The notes under the pieces are model-generated. The model made no database searches. It saw only the letters and a program-made list of their open reading frames with translations, and was not told the origin of the DNA. A program made the translations under genes and the position numbers. Shown here piece by piece: positions 33,770-36,476 of a stretch of DNA of 36,476 bases (its first letter is position 1; each line of letters opens with the position of its first letter). This DNA is from Ferruginibacter sp. (GTDB lineage: Bacteria > Bacteroidota > Bacteroidia > Chitinophagales > Chitinophagaceae). Where the stretch lies: the NCBI GenBank assembly GCA_025350645.1, contig JANXXM010000156.1:1-36476 (forward strand), written 5' to 3'.

Positions 33770-35638
33770 TTATCTACCCATGTAAACCATCAAAATTTGT
33801 ACATCGCTAGGGTTTACGCCTGATATCCTGCTTGCCTGCCCAAGTGTACGAGGTTGTATTTTTTGAAATTTTTGTTTTGCCTCATTACCCAATGATACTA
33901 ATTTTTCATAATTAAAGTCTTTTGGGATGGCTAAGTTCTCCAATTGGCTCATTTTCTCTACCAATTCCTTTTCTTTTTCTATATAAGTTAAATATTTTAT
34001 TTGTATTTCTGCTTGTTCTAATATTTTGTCAGAAAAAATATTTAGAGCTTCCTCCACAATTTTTACTTTTTGCATCATTTGTGCTAAGTTTACATTTGGC
34101 CTCAATAAAACATGCGATACTTTTTGCTTAAATGCTAAAGGTGCTGAGTTTATAGATATTAAATACTCATCCGCATCTATTCCATTGATAGACAACTGAT
34201 TAATTGTTTTAATTGCACTCTCTACCCCTTTTCTTTTTATCAAAACATTATCCATGCGCTCTTGCGATGCCAATCCAAGCCGGTAACTAAGTTCCGTTAA
34301 CCTTAAATCTGCATTATCTTGCCTTAAAAGCGTACGAAATTCTGCTCGGCTAGTAAACATTCTATAGGGTTCATCAGTTCCTTTGTTAATAAGGTCATCA
34401 ATTAAAACTCCAATATATGCTTCGCTGCGTTTTAATATAAAAGCAGATTCATCCTTCACTGTGAGGTGTGCATTTATGCCAGCCATTAACCCCTGGCAAG
34501 CTGCTTCTTCATAACCTGTAGTACCGTTTATTTGCCCTGCAAAAAACAGATTTTTAATTCGCTTTGTTTCTAAACTTGCGGTAAGTTGTGTTGGTGGGAA
34601 AAAATCATATTCAATAGCATAACCCGGTCTAAACATTTTACAGTTTTCAAAACCCGATACTTTTCTCAATGCCTTCAATTGTACTTCTTCCGGTAAAGAA
34701 GATGAAAATCCATTTACATATACCTCCACTGTATTCCAACCCTCAGGCTCTATAAATAACTGGTGCCTTTCTCTTTCGGCAAACCTGTTTATCTTATCTT
34801 CTATACTTGGGCAATACCTTGGACCTGTACCATGAATTCGCCCTTGAAACATAGGACTACTCTCAAAACCCGTTTTCAAAATATCATGTACTTCTTGGTT
34901 TGTATAAGTTATCCAACAACTTTTTTGGTTTTCAGCTTTTAGTTCGGGCTCAGCCAAATAACTAAATCCAACCAATTCATTGTCTCCCTTTTGTTCTTCC
35001 ATTTTGGTATAATCCAAACTTCTCCCGTCAATTCGTGGTGGCGTACCCGTTTTTAGTCTTGCTGTTTCAAAACCAAGTGATATCAATTGTTCCGTTATTC
35101 CTGTTGCCGCTTTTTCGCCTACTCTACCTCCACTAAAATTTTTCTCCCCTATATGTATAACACCATTTAAGAAAGTTCCATTTGTAAGTACTACTGATTT
35201 GGAATAAATTTTATGCCCTAATCCTGTAATTACTCCTTTTACTTCTCCCTCTTCTACAATTAAATTATGCACCGTGTCTTGGTAGAAATCTACATTGGGC
35301 GTTTGTTCCAGCATTTCACGCCATGTTTGCGCAAACAGCATTCTATCGCTTTGCGCACGTGGACTCCACATTGCAGGGCCTTTAGAACGGTTTAGCATTC
35401 TAAATTGAATCATGCTTTTATCAGTAACAATACCGCTGTATCCACCAAGTGCGTCTATCTCTCTTACAATTTGTCCTTTTGCAATCCCCCCCATTGCAGG
35501 GTTGCAACTCATTTGGGCAATGGTTTGCATATTCATGGTAATTAGTAGCGTTTTACTACCCATATTTGCACCAGCAGCGGCAGCTTCGCAACCGGCATGG
35601 CCTGCACCCACCACTATAATATCGTATTTTAGAAACAT
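33770..35638 (-). CDS. mnmG: tRNA uridine-5-carboxymethylaminomethyl modification enzyme MnmG
   Basis: MnmG with MnmE adds the carboxymethylaminomethyl group to wobble uridine 34 of certain tRNAs, using FAD. The 622-residue length is standard. FAD binding is seen as IIVVGAGHAGCEAAAAGANMG (positions 7-26 region, read in two pieces). Family segments MSCNPAMGGIAKGQIVREID, AATGITEQLISLGFETARLKTG as two pieces, GRIHGTGPRYCPSIEDKI and GQINGTTGYEEAACQGL are intact. The C-terminal helical domain (RTLGQASRISGVNPSDVQIL) binds MnmE and tRNA. mnmG is often near oriC in bacteria, which fits the parS-like repeats 680 bases upstream. A -7-like TACCTTCG lies 5 bases before the ATG. Confidence 0.98.
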   Translation of the reverse strand: MFLKYDIIVVGAGHAGCEAAAAGANMGSKTLLITMNMQTIAQMSCNPAMGGIAKGQIVREIDALGGYSGIVTDKSMIQFRMLNRSKGPAMWSPRAQSDRMLFAQTWREMLEQTPNVDFYQDTVHNLIVEEGEVKGVITGLGHKIYSKSVVLTNGTFLNGVIHIGEKNFSGGRVGEKAATGITEQLISLGFETARLKTGTPPRIDGRSLDYTKMEEQKGDNELVGFSYLAEPELKAENQKSCWITYTNQEVHDILKTGFESSPMFQGRIHGTGPRYCPSIEDKINRFAERERHQLFIEPEGWNTVEVYVNGFSSSLPEEVQLKALRKVSGFENCKMFRPGYAIEYDFFPPTQLTASLETKRIKNLFFAGQINGTTGYEEAACQGLMAGINAHLTVKDESAFILKRSEAYIGVLIDDLINKGTDEPYRMFTSRAEFRTLLRQDNADLRLTELSYRLGLASQERMDNVLIKRKGVESAIKTINQLSINGIDADEYLISINSAPLAFKQKVSHVLLRPNVNLAQMMQKVKIVEEALNIFSDKILEQAEIQIKYLTYIEKEKELVEKMSQLENLAIPKDFNYEKLVSLGNEAKQKFQKIQPRTLGQASRISGVNPSDVQILMVYMGR

Positions 35639-35643
35639 TTGTG

Positions 35644-35651
35644 CGAAGGTA
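35644..35651 (-). promoter_or_regulatory. Candidate -7 element for mnmG
   Basis: On the minus strand TACCTTCG followed by CA resembles the TAnnTTTG element and would start a transcript with almost no leader before the mnmG ATG at 35638. No convincing TTG is found at -33. It is similar in sequence to the element upstream of eno. Confidence 0.4.
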
Positions 35652-35684
35652 CGAACTGCATTGTCTATTATAAAAGGAATACTG

Positions 35685-36299
35685 TCACCCGAATTTTTTT
35701 AATATCTTTTTTTCAAGTAACACATCGGATAATGAAATACCTCTGTTTAGTTTTACAAAATCATTAGCGCTTAGAGCTGCTATTTGCTCAAATTCTTCTT
35801 TTCTTTCTATGATGAACTTCTCTATACTCGGTTCAGATACAATGTTTAACATTTCTATTTGGTCAATTTTATCCAACATCCTTTTACAAAGCGAATAACC
35901 AGTCTTAGTATAAAGCATTTTAAAGTATGACTTCACCGCTATTACGCCTATTCTGTTTACACTAACTTTATTTAAATCATGTTTCGCTACCCTTATATTA
36001 ATAAAGTTCCATGCTAGTTTTAGGTCTTCTTCTTTCCTAAAATCAAAATAAGCAATGGGCACAACATGATCAAACTGCCAGGCGGATGCGAAATTATCCC
36101 AATTTAATCCATCTGTAAATTGAATTTCTATCCATTGTCTAAAGCTATCTATATTTAAACCGAAGTAAATGGCATATCCTTCACTTACGTTCTTATCCAA
36201 AACATATCTCCTTAATGCCTGTTGCCATTTCCTTTTCTCTCTAAATTTTAAGTCAGCCTCTGTAACATCTTTCTTTGCTGTCCATTTCTTTCTTTTCAT
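35685..36299 (-). CDS. HNH-like nuclease domain protein of unknown role
   Basis: The 204-residue protein has a basic N-terminus (MKRKKWTAKKDV). A region at residues 52-80 (DSFRQWIEIQF, then DNFASAWQFDHVVPIAYFDF) resembles phage and intron HNH endonucleases: Asp77-His78 in the FDHVVP motif, Asn98/Asn101 in WNFINIR and His107 are where HNH residues sit. The rest of the protein (about 120-204) is helical, with no named domain. HNH enzymes use a metal ion to cut DNA; here the substrate and role are unknown. The gene lies 46 bases upstream of mnmG on the same strand and about 14 bases from a block of parS-like repeats. It could be a remnant of a mobile or defence gene. Confidence 0.6.
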   Translation of the reverse strand: MKRKKWTAKKDVTEADLKFREKRKWQQALRRYVLDKNVSEGYAIYFGLNIDSFRQWIEIQFTDGLNWDNFASAWQFDHVVPIAYFDFRKEEDLKLAWNFINIRVAKHDLNKVSVNRIGVIAVKSYFKMLYTKTGYSLCKRMLDKIDQIEMLNIVSEPSIEKFIIERKEEFEQIAALSANDFVKLNRGISLSDVLLEKKILKKFG

Positions 36300-36313
36300 T
36301 ATTAATATCTTAA

Positions 36314-36396
36314 TGTTTCGGGGTGAAACGGGATACGTGAAACATTTTATTTCACAAAAATAAATGTTTCAGTGGGGAACTGTGATTCGTGGAACC
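36314..36396. repeat. Cluster of GTTTC/GAAAC parS-like repeats upstream of the HNH-like gene
   Basis: The intergenic region holds two related units. Unit 1 (36314-36344) reads TGTTTCGGGGTGAAAC then GGGATACGTGAAACA. Unit 2 (36365-36396) reads TGTTTCAGTGGGGAAC then TGTGATTCGTGGAACC. Aligned, they agree at about three quarters of the positions. ACGTGAAACA in unit 1 equals the right ten bases of the ParB site consensus TGTTTCACGTGAAACA, and TGTTTCA in unit 2 equals its left seven; GTGGAAC is also a common variant. No unit is a full consensus site. mnmG nearby makes an origin-proximal location plausible. Confidence 0.45.
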
Positions 36397-36400
36397 TATT

Positions 36401-36476
36401 TTAATGCCCGTATTTAATTAAATACTCTGCTTCTTTTTTTCTCATTTCTTTTATATCTGCTTTAGTTTTATCCTTA
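36401..36476 (-). CDS. C-terminal end of a leftward gene (5' part outside window)
   Basis: On the minus strand an open frame enters from the window edge and ends with TAA at 36401-36403. The last residues read EMRKKEAEYLIKYGH, preceded by a Lys-rich stretch. The composition (Lys, Glu, Ile, Asp, no rare codons) looks coding, but 24 residues are too few to identify the protein. The stop lies 4 bases from the parS-like repeats. Confidence 0.5.
   Translation of the reverse strand, partial: KDKTKADIKEMRKKEAEYLIKYGH

Overview
The window reads as chromosome of an AT-rich member of the Bacteroidota, most likely a Chitinophagaceae-like lineage (the family level is an inference). The evidence is a Por-secretion (type IX) C-terminal sorting domain, a GldA-type ABC ATPase, a short Bacteroidota-type SSB, several candidate promoters with the TAnnTTTG -7 element, and almost no recognisable Shine-Dalgarno sequences. 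Most genes are ordinary housekeeping or core-accessory genes. No tRNA, rRNA, CRISPR array, insertion sequence or prophage was seen. No gene-free stretch exceeds 300 bases; the longest is about 270 bases at 19653-19920 and holds only a candidate promoter.

Layout. 1-442: tail of a SPASM radical SAM protein. 507-1549: decayed AI-2E-family permease. 1624-5304: MarR regulator, secreted GHL10 glycosidase-like protein, beta-barrel-like protein, endonuclease III and a small conserved protein. 5384-7016: eno and a DivIC/FtsB-like gene. 7196-9972: decayed secreted GloVer-repeat protein with a type IX tail. 10050-11419: small membrane protein and gldA. 11542-15652: leftward sulfate-assimilation cluster cysH, cysD, TauE-type permease, cysN, with a palindromic element at the cysH promoter and a large structured hairpin between cysD and tauE. 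15884-17438: small membrane exporter, stand-alone receiver protein and decayed TMEM175-type channel. 17454-20728: B12/radical SAM protein, SixA phosphatase and a small secreted protein. 20834-26994: rpoN, degenerate PAP2-like membrane protein, M3 peptidase, AlkA-like glycosylase and dipeptide epimerase. 27062-29362: GbsR-type regulator, DCC-family membrane protein and TIGR01777 oxidoreductase, with a duplicated 30-bp operator-like element. 29367-33001: zinc-ribbon protein, ssb with terminator, and a PIF1-like helicase. 33087-36476: cupin, an unlisted 29-codon membrane smORF, mnmG, an HNH-like protein, a cluster of parS-like repeats and the tail of another gene.

Themes. The cys genes together reduce sulfate: ATP sulfurylase CysDN makes APS and CysH, of the Fe-S type, reduces it. 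M3 peptidase, glycosylase and dipeptide epimerase are tightly packed and probably co-transcribed. Three genes (AI-2E permease, GloVer protein, TMEM175 channel) carry about nine inactivating lesions between them, while the other coding regions appear intact; this looks like real gene decay. The most interesting non-coding signals are a hairpin at 13877-13961 whose six outer-stem mismatches are all A-G on the plus strand, the 28/30-identical element upstream of both the GbsR gene and the DCC gene, and the parS-like repeats next to mnmG.
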